A DNA stretch of 64,000 nt, from positions 10,044,001 through 10,108,000 of the forward strand of contig NC_090128.1 of the NCBI RefSeq assembly GCF_040581485.1, written 5' to 3'. The position numbers and the translations under genes were made by a program. Each line of letters opens with the position of its first letter. The stretch's first letter is position 1. This document shows positions 63,721-64,000 of the stretch, piece by piece. This DNA is from Linepithema humile. Its lineage: Eukaryota; Arthropoda; Insecta; Hymenoptera; Formicidae. The notes below the pieces were generated by a model that made no database searches, was not told the origin of the DNA, and saw nothing but the letters and a program-made list of their open reading frames with translations.

Positions 63721-64000
63721 AGGAGGACGTCGCGCATCGAATTTCTATTTTGCAAATACTAGCGACCGTATAGAATGCTGCAACATTAAAAAATATGTAA
63801 TTAAGGCATTGGAAAAATATCTGAACTTATTTAAAATAAATAGAAATTTTGTCAAAGTGAAATATATTTTTCCGTCCTTTATCAGAATTTATAGAAACAC
63901 TAGTGAATAACAGTGATAAAAAACATAGGATAATAACTAGCACCAGAGGTTATGTTACGACGAACGCTTTAGAAGATAAATTCTGATCATTCGCGCGCAA
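63721..64000. other. Right edge, 3' side of the odorant receptor
   Basis: Presumed 3' untranslated and intergenic sequence. A short frame overlapping the OR stop at 63713-63910 is not supported. Confidence 0.5.

Overview
The window looks like nuclear DNA of an insect, most likely a hymenopteran and probably an ant. It is AT-rich with local CpG-rich patches, genes are split by short GT-AG introns, and the right end carries an insect-type odorant receptor. No species can be named from sequence alone. All assignments come from translated exons and remembered family features, because no database search was possible. Exon joins were checked by hand for splice sites and reading frame.

Layout from left to right. 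(1) 1-3.5 kb: mostly gene-free, with a possible small mariner-like element and a weak candidate for a tiny secreted peptide on the + strand. (2) 3.6-7.8 kb (-): RN-tre/USP6NL, a TBC-domain Rab GAP. (3) 10.6-21.1 kb (-): a Nuf-like class II Rab11-FIP, with large introns and several possible alternative first exons. (4) 21-27 kb: no recognised gene, including a GC-rich patch near 26.1-26.7 kb. (5) 27.2-29.4 kb (-): a MADF-BESS protein. (6) 30.3-34.5 kb: TP53RK (Bud32) kinase (+), RAB5IF (-) and TMEM208 (+). (7) 36.3-43 kb: a BTB-FLYWCH protein (-), DRC3 of the axonemal dynein regulatory complex (+) and mitochondrial ECI1 (-). (8) 43.1-51.1 kb (+): CARMIL with 23 coding exons. (9) 51-54.7 kb: gene-free, with a clear hAT-type MITE flanked by an 8-bp target duplication. 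(10) 54.8-58.0 kb (+): DUOX maturation factor. (11) 58.2-60.2 kb (-): splicing factor SREK1. (12) 61.6-63.7 kb (+): an odorant receptor.

From 27 kb onward genes alternate strand strictly, so neighbours are head-to-head (possible shared promoters) or tail-to-tail (171-305 bp between stop codons in three tight pairs). Functions are mostly unrelated housekeeping or cell-biological roles. RN-tre and the Rab11 effector are both Rab-pathway genes lying in tandem, and RAB5IF and TMEM208 are both ER membrane biogenesis proteins sharing a divergent upstream region. That proximity may be chance.

No clearly new multi-gene system is visible. The best leads are: a Nuf alternative first exon that would add a transmembrane helix to a Rab11 effector, a two-exon candidate for a 44-residue secreted Lys/Asn-rich peptide, a GC-AG intron in DRC3, and the hAT MITE downstream of CARMIL.
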